From the NCBI GenBank assembly GCA_013695265.1, contig JACDAU010000195.1, forward strand, positions 1 to 31,312: a stretch of 31,312 nt of DNA, written 5' to 3'. Both the position numbers and the translations under genes were made by a program. Below are positions 7,084-15,170 of this stretch, one piece after another. The DNA is from Chloroflexia bacterium (lineage in GTDB: Bacteria; Chloroflexota; Chloroflexia; Thermobaculales; Thermobaculaceae). Position 1 is the stretch's first letter. Every line of letters starts with the position of its first letter. The notes below the pieces were generated by a model, which did not search any database, had not been told where the DNA came from, and saw nothing but the letters and a program-made list of their open reading frames with translations.

Positions 7084-8459
7084 CTGAGGCAACCGGAACA
7101 CGGACCTTACAGCAGCAGCTCGACAGCCAACCGCTGGGGACGGGGCACCGCCGCATCACGATCCTGGCCGGTTTGGGCTGGATGTTCGATGCGATGGATA
7201 TCGGGCTGCTCTCGTTTGTGCTGGTCGCGATCGCGCGCGAATGGAATCTTTCCCAGGCGCAGGTGGGGAGCGCGATCAGCGTTGGGTTGTTCGGCATGTT
7301 TCTCGGGGCGCTCGTCGCGGGCACGCTCGCCGATCGCTATGGCAGAAAACCAATCATGCTCGCGACGCTCATTCTGTACTCGGCGGCAACCGGCCTGACG
7401 GCGCTCGCGTGGGGCTACGGCGTGTTGCTTGTCCTCCGTTTCATTACCGGGCTCGGCCTCGGCGGTGAACTCCCTGTGGCGAGCACACTTGTCGCGGAGA
7501 TCGCACCGGCACGGCATCGCGGCAGGCTCGTCGTGCTGCTAGAAAGCTTCTGGGCATACGGCTGGATCCTGGCTGCCGTCCTAGGCTACCTCGTGGTGCC
7601 GCGATATGGATGGCGCGCGGCGTTCCTCCTCGGCGCGCTTCCCGCCCTGTACGTCTTCGTCCTACGCCGCAGCCTGCCGGAATCACCACGCTTCCTGCTC
7701 CGACAGGGCCGGCACGAGGAGGCGCGCCTCGCCGCCGCTCAGGTTGGTGTGGTCGGAGATGTGGCGTTGGAGGATGATCCAACGCGTAATGGTCAGGGGC
7801 GCGGCGCGTTGCAACAATTGTGGGCGGCTCAGTACGGTCGCCGTACGGTTATGCTCTGGCTGCTTTGGTTCGGTATGGTGTTCTCCTACTACGGAATCTT
7901 CACGTGGCTGCCGCAGATTCTCACGCGGGAGCAGGGCTACGGGTTGCAGACATCCTTCGGGTTTGTGCTCCTTATCACGCTCGCCCAGGTGCCTGGCTAC
8001 TTCAGCGCGGCGGTGCTCGTTGAGCGATGGGGGCGAAAGCCGACGCTAGTGAGCTACCTGCTGGCCTGCGCGGTGGCGACACTGCTCTTCGGACTACGGG
8101 GTCTCGGTGCGGATGCTTCGCGTGAGGAACTCCTCCTGTGGGGTTCATTGGTCTCGTTCTTCAACCTCGGTGCGTGGGGCGTCGTGTATGCATACACCCC
8201 AGAGTTGTACCCGACCGCCATTCGCGGCTCCGGTACGGGATGGGCGGCTGGCGTCGGCCGGGTCGGGGGCATCGTCGGACCGTACCTGGTTGGCATTATG
8301 CTCGGCACATGGAATCTTGGCACCGTCGCCATCTTCTCAATGTTCGCCGGCGTGCTGCTCGTGATCGCGATAGATGTTTGGCTCCTCGGCGAGGAGACAA
8401 AGGACCAGACGCTGGAGACTGCGGCTGCTGGATCGGCGTTCGAGAGTGCGCCTGCCTGA
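7080..8459 (+). CDS. niaP: Niacin transporter, MFS family
   Basis: This 459-residue major facilitator protein has 12 predicted membrane helices. It carries the loop 2-3 signature GTLADRYGRKP, a related VERWGRKP after helix 8, and the sugar/metabolite-transporter-like LPESPRFLLRQGR after helix 6. NiaP takes up nicotinate or nicotinamide across the inner membrane. The substrate call rests on the overlap with niaR, a pairing known from NiaR regulons, and on the general resemblance of the sequence (DAMDIGLLSFVL in helix 1) to NiaP/MHS-type transporters. The ATG at 7080 overlaps the niaR stop by four bases. It ends six bases from the convergent endonuclease V gene, leaving no room for a separate terminator. 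Confidence 0.82.
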   Translation: MTEATGTRTLQQQLDSQPLGTGHRRITILAGLGWMFDAMDIGLLSFVLVAIAREWNLSQAQVGSAISVGLFGMFLGALVAGTLADRYGRKPIMLATLILYSAATGLTALAWGYGVLLVLRFITGLGLGGELPVASTLVAEIAPARHRGRLVVLLESFWAYGWILAAVLGYLVVPRYGWRAAFLLGALPALYVFVLRRSLPESPRFLLRQGRHEEARLAAAQVGVVGDVALEDDPTRNGQGRGALQQLWAAQYGRRTVMLWLLWFGMVFSYYGIFTWLPQILTREQGYGLQTSFGFVLLITLAQVPGYFSAAVLVERWGRKPTLVSYLLACAVATLLFGLRGLGADASREELLLWGSLVSFFNLGAWGVVYAYTPELYPTAIRGSGTGWAAGVGRVGGIVGPYLVGIMLGTWNLGTVAIFSMFAGVLLVIAIDVWLLGEETKDQTLETAAAGSAFESAPA

Positions 8460-8465
8460 ACCCGG

Positions 8466-9119
8466 CTACCATCGACCCGCGAGCACGTGCGCCCTGTGGG
8501 TCGGCTCCGGGATCCGCAGTCGAGGGGCGAGTTGAAGTCCAAGTTCAACCGCCTCCTCCAGGGTGATAAGATGCCCGACTGAGACGTACACCGGAGTCAC
8601 ACCGGTGCGGGTGCGTAGCGCCGCGCCGACGATCTCGCCTCGATGCACGATAGGTGCGGTTTCTCCCCGTACTGGCCCCGGCACCGCCCCCCTGCCAACA
8701 AGCAAACTCTTCGCGATCCCGACTGCCGGCACGCCGAGGACAAGCCCTACGTGACAAGCGATCCCGAAACGACGCGGGTGGGCACGACCCTGCCCGTCGA
8801 GCATCAGCAGGTCTGGGGGTACCAGCAGCGCATCGTGGGCAGCGAGCACCGCCGGCGCCTCACGAAAGGAGAGCAGTCCCGGCACGTACGGAAACAGGAT
8901 CTCAGTTTCGATCACCGTCTCGTCAACCGTATCCAGCGACTCGATGTCGATCACTACCGCTGCGACACGGGCACGGTCGCCGCGAATACTCAGGTCGAAC
9001 CCTGCGACAGTACGGGGTGGCGAGGGAAGTGGCCGCTCCTCTATGAACGGGGCGAGTCGCCGCTGTAGGGCGACCGCCTCCTTAGGAGTACATTGGAACT
9101 GATGTGCGTTCTCCGTCAA
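8466..9119 (-). CDS. nfi: Endonuclease V (deoxyinosine 3' endonuclease)
   Basis: This 217-residue DNA repair nuclease cuts the second phosphodiester 3' of deoxyinosine. The active-site set is visible: Asp42 (VAGFDLSI), the PYVPGLLSFRE block with Tyr78 and Glu87, Asp108 (LMLDGQGRAHPRRFG) and Lys137 (GIAKSLL). The late VSVGHLITLEEAVEL block is also typical. I chose the TTG at 9119: GGAGG lies six bases upstream and the length then equals the family norm of about 220. The frame extends to 9392, but the extra residues are Arg- and Ser-rich and unlike any family member. It is convergent with niaP. Confidence 0.88.
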   Translation of the reverse strand: MTENAHQFQCTPKEAVALQRRLAPFIEERPLPSPPRTVAGFDLSIRGDRARVAAVVIDIESLDTVDETVIETEILFPYVPGLLSFREAPAVLAAHDALLVPPDLLMLDGQGRAHPRRFGIACHVGLVLGVPAVGIAKSLLVGRGAVPGPVRGETAPIVHRGEIVGAALRTRTGVTPVYVSVGHLITLEEAVELGLQLAPRLRIPEPTHRAHVLAGRW

Positions 9120-9253
9120 CAGGCGCCTCCGACTGCAGTCCCTGTCTGAATGATAGCGCCTGTAGTGTTCCCGGCACATGCGAGGTTCGTCGCGGCGATG
9201 GATGCATCCAGTTCTCCCCCCTTCGCTCCGTCTTCCTGCAACCATCCCGCCCT

Positions 9254-9282
9254 TTGCGAAGCATGTCACGCTGCGATAGACT
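9254..9282 (+). promoter_or_regulatory. Promoter of the putative copper module
   Basis: TTGCGA (9254-9259) and TAGACT (9277-9282) are spaced by exactly 17 bases. The expected transcription start falls on or within a base or two of the GTG at 9289, so the first gene would be translated from a leaderless mRNA. Confidence 0.55.
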
Positions 9283-9288
9283 GAAACT

Positions 9289-9765
9289 GTGGAACGAACA
9301 GGCGCGCCCGCCCCCCGAAGCACCATCGCGCATGATTCGCCCCTCTGCCAGGGCGGATGGTGTTTTGCCGCGCTCTGCATGCTTGCCTTCATTGTGGGCG
9401 TTGCCGCTCCACTCGCCTTGATCTCTTGGCGTCTCGGTGCGCATGCGTCGCCCGCCCAGATCGTGACCCATACGCGTGCGTTGCAGCAGGGCCGTACGCA
9501 CCATCACGACAGCGCCGGTCCCATAAGTGGTCACGATGGCGTCACAACTCAGGGCGCTGGCTTGCACCCACTCCATGTGCTGAAGGTGGTCGAGGCGGGC
9601 GCTGGTCCGGGTGAAACTATGTTGGACGTGGGGGCAGTCGCGATGGCCTCTCAGACTCAGGATCGTGCAGCAACCGGACGCTTTGATTGGAACCTGCCGA
9701 CTTTGCTTATCGATGCACAGGCCCTCCCGCAGCCGGCGCGAAGACCACCTATCCTCTGCCTTTGA
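9289..9765 (+). CDS. His-rich single-span membrane protein, unknown
   Basis: I do not recognise this 158-residue protein. It has one strong hydrophobic segment (about 24-48) followed by an exported-looking tail with a His cluster (His52, 61, 71, 72, 73, 82, 93, 96) and a Pro-rich C-terminus ending PILCL; Cys20, Cys25 and Cys30 lie in or near the membrane segment. Layout and His content resemble small copper-associated membrane proteins (for instance DUF2946), but no diagnostic motif is seen. There is no ribosome binding site. Instead a good promoter ends six bases before the GTG, fitting leaderless translation. Third codon positions are mostly G or C through the frame, as in real genes here. 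It precedes the cupredoxin gene by 60 bases and probably shares its transcript. Confidence 0.5.
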   Translation: MERTGAPAPRSTIAHDSPLCQGGWCFAALCMLAFIVGVAAPLALISWRLGAHASPAQIVTHTRALQQGRTHHHDSAGPISGHDGVTTQGAGLHPLHVLKVVEAGAGPGETMLDVGAVAMASQTQDRAATGRFDWNLPTLLIDAQALPQPARRPPILCL

Positions 9766-9825
9766 GTGATCACATGATCGTACCGGCGCGCCACCTCGGT
9801 ACGCCACGATGAAAGGAGCAGAGTT

Positions 9826-10191
9826 TTGAGCAGACAGATAACGTTTGCGGTGCTCGCCTTGCTGGTGCTTGGCGGATTGTTCGTAACACTGCGGCCAAAT
9901 GGTTCAAATGCTGGACCGCAAGACGTGCGTTTCAACGTGTCTATAAACGGAGACGCCATGGAGCCGAACGAATTCACCGTCCGGGATGGTGACACTGTCA
10001 CCTTCCAGATCAAGGCCGACCGAGAGCTCGACCTGCACTTTCACGGGTACGACGAAGCTGTCGCCGTCAAGGACAGCGAGACCGCTACACTCTCGTTCGA
10101 AGCAAACAAGACCGGTAGCTGGCCGATCGAGGAACACGAGACCGAGGCGGAACTGGGTAAGCTCGTCGTGCAGCCCCGTGAAGGAAATTGA
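9826..10191 (+). CDS. Cupredoxin-like exported protein lacking Cys and Met ligands
   Basis: This 121-residue protein has an N-terminal signal anchor (6-22) and a cupredoxin-like beta-sandwich. FTVRDGDTVTFQI is the usual second strand pair, DLHFHGYD the first ligand loop, and ETATLSFEANKTGSW-x-IEEHETEAELGKLVV the final ligand loop. Type 1 copper sites use His-Cys-His-Met. Here the protein has no Cys at all, the loop Cys position is acidic (EEH) and the Met position is Leu110. His71, His73 and His104 remain, so it could bind Cu(II) or Cu(I) in a type 2-like site, or none. The TTG start has AAAGGAG seven bases upstream. Its stop overlaps the start of the next gene by two bases, so the pair is translationally coupled. 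Confidence 0.75.
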   Translation: MSRQITFAVLALLVLGGLFVTLRPNGSNAGPQDVRFNVSINGDAMEPNEFTVRDGDTVTFQIKADRELDLHFHGYDEAVAVKDSETATLSFEANKTGSWPIEEHETEAELGKLVVQPREGN

Positions 10192-11774
10192 AGCGGCGCA
10201 ATCCCGTGCGCTGGCTCGCCGCGCCTGGTGTACTTCTCCTTGCAGTGGCGTCAGTGGGACGGGCGGAAGCGCACGGCTTCGGCCAGCGCTACACGTTGCC
10301 CGTCCCGCTCTGGCTGTACCTGTACGGGTCCGCGGCGGTGGTCGTGCTCTCCTTTGTTCTCGTTGGGTTCTTCGTTGGGGAGGAGAAAGTTCCGGGCGGC
10401 TACCGCCGCTATAATCTCCTCGGTGTGCACTGGCTGCGAACCCTCCTACCTCACCCTGCCCTCCTCCTCACGCTCCGTCTACTCTCCGTCGGACTGTTCG
10501 CACTCGTTGTGATTAGCGGAACACTGGGCGATCAGGCGCCCAGTCTGAACTTCGCGCCCACGTTCGTGTGGGTCATCTGGTGGGTGGGACTGGGTGCCGT
10601 CACTGCGCTGGTGGGGAATCTTTGGGTGCTTCTCAACCCCTGGAAGACGCTCTTTGACTGGGCAGACGCCGCCGCCAGGCGAATGGCTCTTGGCGGGCTT
10701 GAACTGCACGCACCATATCCCCGTTGGCTCGGAGTATGGCCTGCGCTGCTGCTCTACTTCGGCTTTGTATGGCTGGAGATCATATTTGCTGGTGCGCCGC
10801 GTCCTTCAAACATTGCCCTGTTTGCCCTCGCGTATTCGGTGATCACATGGACCGGGATGGTGTATTTTGGCCGCGACGTGTGGTTGCGCCAGGGTGAGGC
10901 GTTCAGCGTCTTCTTCGGTATCCTCGCCCGTTTCGCTCCCACCGAGGTGCGGGTTACCGATTCCGGCGCCTGCACAGCAGGTGACGCACCGTGCCACATC
11001 GAGCCAGACGGCTGCGTGAACTGCTACGAGTGCTTTGAGTTCGCCGAGCCAGCAAAGCGCGAGCTCAACCTGCGGCCCTGGGCAGTTGGGTTGGTGCGCG
11101 GCGAGGCCATCACTGCGGACCGTCTCGCCTTTGTCCTCTTTATGCTCGCCAGTGTGACCGTGGACGGCTTGCAGGTGACCTCCGCGTGGCTCCACGTGGA
11201 GGCGCTCGCGTTCCCCGCAACGCAGGCGGTGGGCCGCTGGGGATACCCAATGCTCCAAACGCTTGGCCTGCTGGTGGTGCCGGTGCTCTTCGGCGTTATC
11301 TACTATGGTTTTGCCGAACTCATGCGGCGCGCGAGTGGTCGCGAGCAGCGCGTTCACACCATCGCAGCAGGCTTCATCTATTCCTTGGTACCCATCGCGC
11401 TCGCATATCAGATCGCGCATTATTACACGCTGCTTCTCATTCAAGGGCAAAGTATCATTCCACTGCTCTCGGATCCCTTTGGCTGGGGTTGGAACCTGTT
11501 CGGCACGGCGGGGTACTCGGTGAACGCTGCGGTCCTCGGTGCCGCGTTTGTGTGGTACTCCCAGGTCGCGCTCATCGTTGCTGGCCACGTGATTGCCGTG
11601 TACCTGGCGCACGTGCTCGCGCTACGGCTCCTGCGAAATCCTCGGCGGGCGCTCCATAGCCAATACCCCTTGTTGGCGCTGATGGTGCTGTATACCGTCT
11701 CGAGTCTCTGGATTTTGTCGCAACCGATCATTGAGGAGACGAATCGGGCGGGACTGCTGCTATATTTGAGGTAG
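10188..11774 (+). CDS. Polytopic membrane protein with Cys-rich loop, putative copper/redox partner
   Basis: This is a 528-residue inner-membrane protein with a signal-like first helix ending AEAHG, then about ten further hydrophobic segments. A long hydrophilic loop holds Cys262, 269, 276, 279 and 282, spaced C-x6-C-x6-C-x2-C-x2-C (the end is CVNCYEC), which looks like a metal or Fe-S site. The later helices carry His411 (YQIAHYY), His467 and His475, possible haem or metal ligands. The family is recurrent beside cupredoxins in Actinobacteria and Chloroflexota. From memory, some database entries call it fenitrothion hydrolase (FedB-like); the sequence gives no support for a hydrolase. The TTG start overlaps the cupredoxin stop and has GAAGGA close upstream. 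The true function is unknown; a role in copper handling or electron transfer is inferred from neighbours. Confidence 0.75.
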   Translation: MKRRNPVRWLAAPGVLLLAVASVGRAEAHGFGQRYTLPVPLWLYLYGSAAVVVLSFVLVGFFVGEEKVPGGYRRYNLLGVHWLRTLLPHPALLLTLRLLSVGLFALVVISGTLGDQAPSLNFAPTFVWVIWWVGLGAVTALVGNLWVLLNPWKTLFDWADAAARRMALGGLELHAPYPRWLGVWPALLLYFGFVWLEIIFAGAPRPSNIALFALAYSVITWTGMVYFGRDVWLRQGEAFSVFFGILARFAPTEVRVTDSGACTAGDAPCHIEPDGCVNCYECFEFAEPAKRELNLRPWAVGLVRGEAITADRLAFVLFMLASVTVDGLQVTSAWLHVEALAFPATQAVGRWGYPMLQTLGLLVVPVLFGVIYYGFAELMRRASGREQRVHTIAAGFIYSLVPIALAYQIAHYYTLLLIQGQSIIPLLSDPFGWGWNLFGTAGYSVNAAVLGAAFVWYSQVALIVAGHVIAVYLAHVLALRLLRNPRRALHSQYPLLALMVLYTVSSLWILSQPIIEETNRAGLLLYLR

Positions 11775-12000
11775 AGTTGCTGCTGACGAGCATCGCCTGC
11801 CGGTCACGGTCCAGAAGCGAGGCACGGAACCAGTCTTTGGGTAAGAAACGTATGGCCCAGTTGCAGAATGGTGGTTTGTATTCCTTCGGGCACCGGTCTT
11901 CACCCTGCCCTCGTACCGGCCCGTTCACAAGGCGGCCAACGTGAGCCGCACACTGAATGGAAAGATGGTGAGCAGCCTTGTATAACTTCGGAGCACAGCC

Positions 12001-12630
12001 GTGAGCACGCGACGACGCGATGGCGGTGACGGCAGATTCTGGCCGATGCTACTGGTGCTAGTGCTCCTGCTTTCGGCGTGCGGAAGGGACGCGGAGTTCA
12101 GCGGCACGGCGCTCGAGCCACCGAGCGCCGCCCCAAACTTTGCGCTGACCAACCAGTTCGGCGAGTCCGTCACACTCGCCAGCCTGCGGGGCAAAGTCGT
12201 CGTGCTTACTTTCTTGTACACGAGTTGCCCGGACTTTTGCCCGCTCGTTACGAGCAAGATGGCGCAGGTGCGCGACGAGTTCGGCGACCGTTCGAGCAGG
12301 TTGGCTTTTGTCGTTATCTCCGTGGACCCCGCGCGGGATAGCGTTGTTGCCGTCCGGAAGTACCTGCAAGTACGGGGGCTCGAACTTAAGTTGAGCTATC
12401 TCACTGGGGACGCCGCAGCGCTCCGACCCGTCTGGCAGGAGTACGCAATAGGCGTCACAGCGGAAAAGCCCGCGGGAAAAAACAAGGCGATCTATGAGGT
12501 TGGTCATTCGGACGCACTGTATCTGATCGATAAGGAAGGCCGCGAACGGGTTCTGATGTCAAGCGACTTTGCGCCTGCGGACCTCGCGCGAAATCTAAAC
12601 TCTTTGCTTCGTGAGTCGGAGGATTCCTAG
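12001..12630 (+). CDS. SCO1/SenC family lipoprotein, copper delivery to oxidase
   Basis: This 209-residue protein has a lipoprotein signal (lipobox LSAC, Cys27) and a thioredoxin-fold SCO domain. The copper ligands are visible: Cys76 and Cys80 in TSCPDFCP, and His169 in EVGHSDALYLID. SCO proteins bind one copper at the outer face of the membrane and deliver it to, or reduce, the CuA site of cytochrome oxidase subunit II. No oxidase subunit is in the window. The GTG start at 12001 has GGAG seven bases upstream. It lies 226 bases after the polytopic protein; a TATAAC near 11980 could be its own -10. The DUF3105 gene starts directly after its stop. Confidence 0.9.
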   Translation: MSTRRRDGGDGRFWPMLLVLVLLLSACGRDAEFSGTALEPPSAAPNFALTNQFGESVTLASLRGKVVVLTFLYTSCPDFCPLVTSKMAQVRDEFGDRSSRLAFVVISVDPARDSVVAVRKYLQVRGLELKLSYLTGDAAALRPVWQEYAIGVTAEKPAGKNKAIYEVGHSDALYLIDKEGRERVLMSSDFAPADLARNLNSLLRESEDS

Positions 12631-13194
12631 TTGGGGCGTTTATGCATCACATTGCTCCTGCTGTGTCTGCTGGTTGCCGCGTGCGGCAATGGACAAAGCA
12701 CCCCGACAACACAGTTCGCGATAGCTCCGTCCCCCACAGCGCAGGACGGAGCGGGCACCGGGTTGGGTCACGCTGTGTCCGACGAAGGCGGCGGCCACGT
12801 TGCCGAAGGCACGGACGTGACGTACAAGAACGACCCTCCCGCGTCGGGACCGCACTACAACAGAGTGCCCGACTATAATGTGTACACCGAAGTCGTCCCA
12901 CCGGAGTACTGGGTGCATAACCTTGAGCACGGCGCGATCGTGGTGCTGTACAGATGCCCACGGGGCCTGCAGGAGTGCACCGAGGTGACGGCACAGCTAC
13001 AGCAGCTATACCGCGCGGCTCCGCCCAGTAAGTTCGGGAACGTGAAGATGGTCGCGGCGCAGTACCCGACGCTCCGCACGCCTCTGGCGATGCTCGCGTG
13101 GAACCGCGTAGATGAGCTCCAAACGGTCGATCAGGAGCGTATGCTGACTTTATACCGCACGTACGTGGACAAGGGGCCCGAGGACGTACCGTAG
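12631..13194 (+). CDS. DUF3105 lipoprotein
   Basis: This 187-residue protein has a lipobox (LVAAC, Cys18) and a DUF3105 domain. Signature blocks are HVAEGTDVTYKNDPPASGPHY and VHNLEHGAIVVLYRCP. The conserved histidines in SGPHY and NLEHG could bind a metal. DUF3105 proteins have no established role; they are frequent in Chloroflexota and Actinobacteria and often lie near SCO or oxidase genes. The TTG start immediately follows the SCO1 stop, and GGAGGA lies inside the end of the SCO1 gene about eight bases upstream, so the two are translated together. This placement supports a shared periplasmic or surface role, possibly copper-linked. Confidence 0.8.
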   Translation: MGRLCITLLLLCLLVAACGNGQSTPTTQFAIAPSPTAQDGAGTGLGHAVSDEGGGHVAEGTDVTYKNDPPASGPHYNRVPDYNVYTEVVPPEYWVHNLEHGAIVVLYRCPRGLQECTEVTAQLQQLYRAAPPSKFGNVKMVAAQYPTLRTPLAMLAWNRVDELQTVDQERMLTLYRTYVDKGPEDVP

Positions 13195-13230
13195 CCGAAG
13201 GGTCTCCAATGACGGGCACGGGTGGGCTGC

Positions 13231-13683
13231 GTGACCAGAGAATATTTCGAACGCCCTGTCGCAGCGGTTGGGGTGGTGGTAGTGCGCGATGACGGCCGGG
13301 TTCTGCTCGCGCGACGGGCGAATCCGCCCCTGGATAGTCTATGGTCCGTACCTGGCGGGGTGCTCGAACTCGGCGAAACAATCGCTGAGTGTGCCCGCCG
13401 CGAGGTCCGGGAAGAATGTGGCATCGAATGCACCACAACCGAGATCTATCACGCCTTCGACAGCATTCACCGCGACCCTGCCGGCCGGGTTCGGTACCAC
13501 TACCTCATCGTTGATGTGCTCGCGCAGTGGGCTTCCGGGGACGTGTGCCCTGGCACTGATGCATTGGAAGCCCGTTGGTTCTCCCTGGACGAGGCGGCGG
13601 ACTTGGCGATGACGCCAGGCGCGGAGCGCGTAGTGCGCGCCCTGCTTCTCCGCGCACCGGCCGCAGGCACAGGCGTCAGTTGA
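13231..13683 (+). CDS. Nudix hydrolase
   Basis: This 150-residue cytoplasmic Nudix enzyme has a complete Nudix box at residues 43-65 (G-x5-E-x7-REVREECGI). These enzymes split nucleoside diphosphates linked to another moiety. The extended N-terminus MTREYFERPVAAVGVVVV and the strand after the box resemble the ADP-ribose or NADH pyrophosphatase-like and MutT-like groups; the substrate is not determined. I prefer the GTG at 13231 because relatives start at MTREY; GTG 13222 adds three residues and cannot be excluded. It follows DUF3105 by 36 bases and may be read through from the copper module, though the function appears unrelated. Confidence 0.85.
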   Translation: MTREYFERPVAAVGVVVVRDDGRVLLARRANPPLDSLWSVPGGVLELGETIAECARREVREECGIECTTTEIYHAFDSIHRDPAGRVRYHYLIVDVLAQWASGDVCPGTDALEARWFSLDEAADLAMTPGAERVVRALLLRAPAAGTGVS

Positions 13684-13753
13684 CTGCGCAGGCAAACGCG
13701 AGCGCCCAGCCGAGCGCGAGGACGTCAAGACCGGTCTCTTTGGGGTGCGCCGA

Positions 13754-14017
13754 TCAGGCGAGAATTCCGTGGCGCTTCAAGGCGTCATCGAGCATGTAGT
13801 CGCGTGGCGCCGATAGAACTTCGCCCTCGATATCGAGCGTCGGCTTCAACTCCTTACCTTTGTTCTGGTCCTTGACCCACTGCGACGCTGCTGCATCCTG
13901 ATCCACGTCTACATAGTCGTACGGCACACCAATCTGATCGAGATGACGCAGCGTCCCCGTAGTTACGCCACACCAGTCAGCTCCATACACCACGACCCGC
14001 TCATTTCCTTGCTGCAT
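13754..14017 (-). CDS. Glutaredoxin-like protein with CxxT active site
   Basis: This 87-residue thioredoxin-fold protein resembles the small glutaredoxin/NrdH-like group. The active site reads WCGVT (Cys16, Thr19) instead of CxxC, so only monothiol chemistry or non-redox binding is possible. A cis-Pro-like ELKPTLDI segment and IGVPYDYVDVDQD follow the usual pattern. The ATG at 14017 has GAGGAGAGG directly upstream. The frame stays open to 14068 but has no site there. It is convergent with the Nudix gene and on the same strand as moaA, 124 bases downstream of it. Confidence 0.8.
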   Translation of the reverse strand: MQQGNERVVVYGADWCGVTTGTLRHLDQIGVPYDYVDVDQDAAASQWVKDQNKGKELKPTLDIEGEVLSAPRDYMLDDALKRHGILA

Positions 14018-14141
14018 TTCCTCTCCTCGCCCTCTTATCCGCACGTTGCGACACACTGCAACGGTCATCTTTTATGGACAACGAACAAATCAGTTGGCTT
14101 ATTGCCGGCTCTGGATGCGGTAGCACTTGCGCTTTCGAGGA

Positions 14142-15161
14142 CTACCCGCCGATTTGGCTCATCGAGCGGTTGGCGCGCACAAAGCCGGGGTCGTTGATCC
14201 GGTGCTTCATCTCTTTCTGCTGCACGGCGCCCAGCATCACCGCGCCGAGCTCGTCGTCCGAGCAGCCGTCGCGTAGTGGACCGCGCAGGTCCGTTTCCCA
14301 GCGGGAGAAGAGGCACGTCCGGAGTTGTCCGTCGGCGGTGACCCGGATGCGGTTACATGTCGAGCAGAAAGGTTCGGACACGGGGTTAATGAACCCAATC
14401 TCGCCTTTGCCGTCCGCGAAGCGATAGACACGGCTCGTTGAGGCGGGCGCGGAGTCACGAGGGACAAGGGGGTATACGGCGTGAATCATCTCGTACAGTT
14501 CATTGCCGGTCAGGATCATCTCCGGTGTCCAGCTCTTATCCGCGTCTAGCGGCATGAACTCGATAAAGCGCACAACGTAAGGCTTGCGGCGCGCGAAACG
14601 GGCGAACTCCAAAACCTCGTCATCCGTAAAGCCCCGAATGGCGACCGCGTTGACCTTGATCGGGCTGATCGTCGGGTATTTCTCCAGCTCTTCGAGGCCC
14701 GCGAGAACCTCGGTCAGGTGGTTGCGCCGCGAGATGTGCTCGAACTTTTCCTGAACCAGCGTATCGAGGCTAACATTGATGCGCGTCAGGCCAGCGCCCG
14801 CCAGGTCCTTCGCCATTCGCCGAAGCAGGAAGCCGTTTGTCGTTAGCGACACTCCTTCAAGTCCTGGCAACTGGACCAGCCGCTCAATGAGTTCGGGCAG
14901 CCCCGCTCGCACGGTTGGCTCTCCACCCGTCAGGCGAATCTCCCGTATGCCCCGATCGACGGCGATACGCACAATGCGCTCGATTTCATCGAAAGAGAGC
15001 ACCTCGTGGTTCTTGAGCCACTGCAATCCTTCGGCGGGCATGCAGTACGTGCAGCGAAAGTTGCACTTATCGATCACCGAAACGCGCATGTCTTCGATGT
15101 GGCGGCCGAAGCCGTCAATGAACTTCTGCGGGTGTGTAGTAGGCGGCGAGATAGATATCAT
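14142..15161 (-). CDS. moaA: GTP 3',8-cyclase (molybdenum cofactor biosynthesis)
   Basis: This 339-residue radical SAM enzyme carries out the first step of molybdopterin synthesis, turning GTP into 3',8-cyclo-GTP. The SAM [4Fe-4S] cluster is bound by Cys33, Cys37 and Cys40 (CNFRCTYC). A second cluster is bound by the C-terminal FCSTCNRIRV plus LRTCLFS cysteines. The GGEPTVR SAM motif and the essential C-terminal Gly-Gly (MSQIGG) are present. The frame extends to 15641, inside the permease gene, but the family start fits the ATG at 15161. No ribosome binding site is seen; a TATACT ends nine bases upstream, suggesting a nearly leaderless mRNA. No moaC, moaE or moeA is nearby. Confidence 0.93.
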   Translation of the reverse strand: MISISPPTTHPQKFIDGFGRHIEDMRVSVIDKCNFRCTYCMPAEGLQWLKNHEVLSFDEIERIVRIAVDRGIREIRLTGGEPTVRAGLPELIERLVQLPGLEGVSLTTNGFLLRRMAKDLAGAGLTRINVSLDTLVQEKFEHISRRNHLTEVLAGLEELEKYPTISPIKVNAVAIRGFTDDEVLEFARFARRKPYVVRFIEFMPLDADKSWTPEMILTGNELYEMIHAVYPLVPRDSAPASTSRVYRFADGKGEIGFINPVSEPFCSTCNRIRVTADGQLRTCLFSRWETDLRGPLRDGCSDDELGAVMLGAVQQKEMKHRINDPGFVRANRSMSQIGG

Positions 15162-15170
15162 GATGATTAG

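Noticed and set aside
10806..11612. 268-codon minus-strand frame opposite the polytopic membrane protein
   Set aside because: Polar, low-quality composition and no start signal; the plus-strand protein has coherent membrane segments and a coupled start.
10188..11774. Annotation of the polytopic protein as a fenitrothion hydrolase
   Set aside because: I recall this label on some homologues, but no hydrolase motif is visible and the copper-linked neighbours argue against it.
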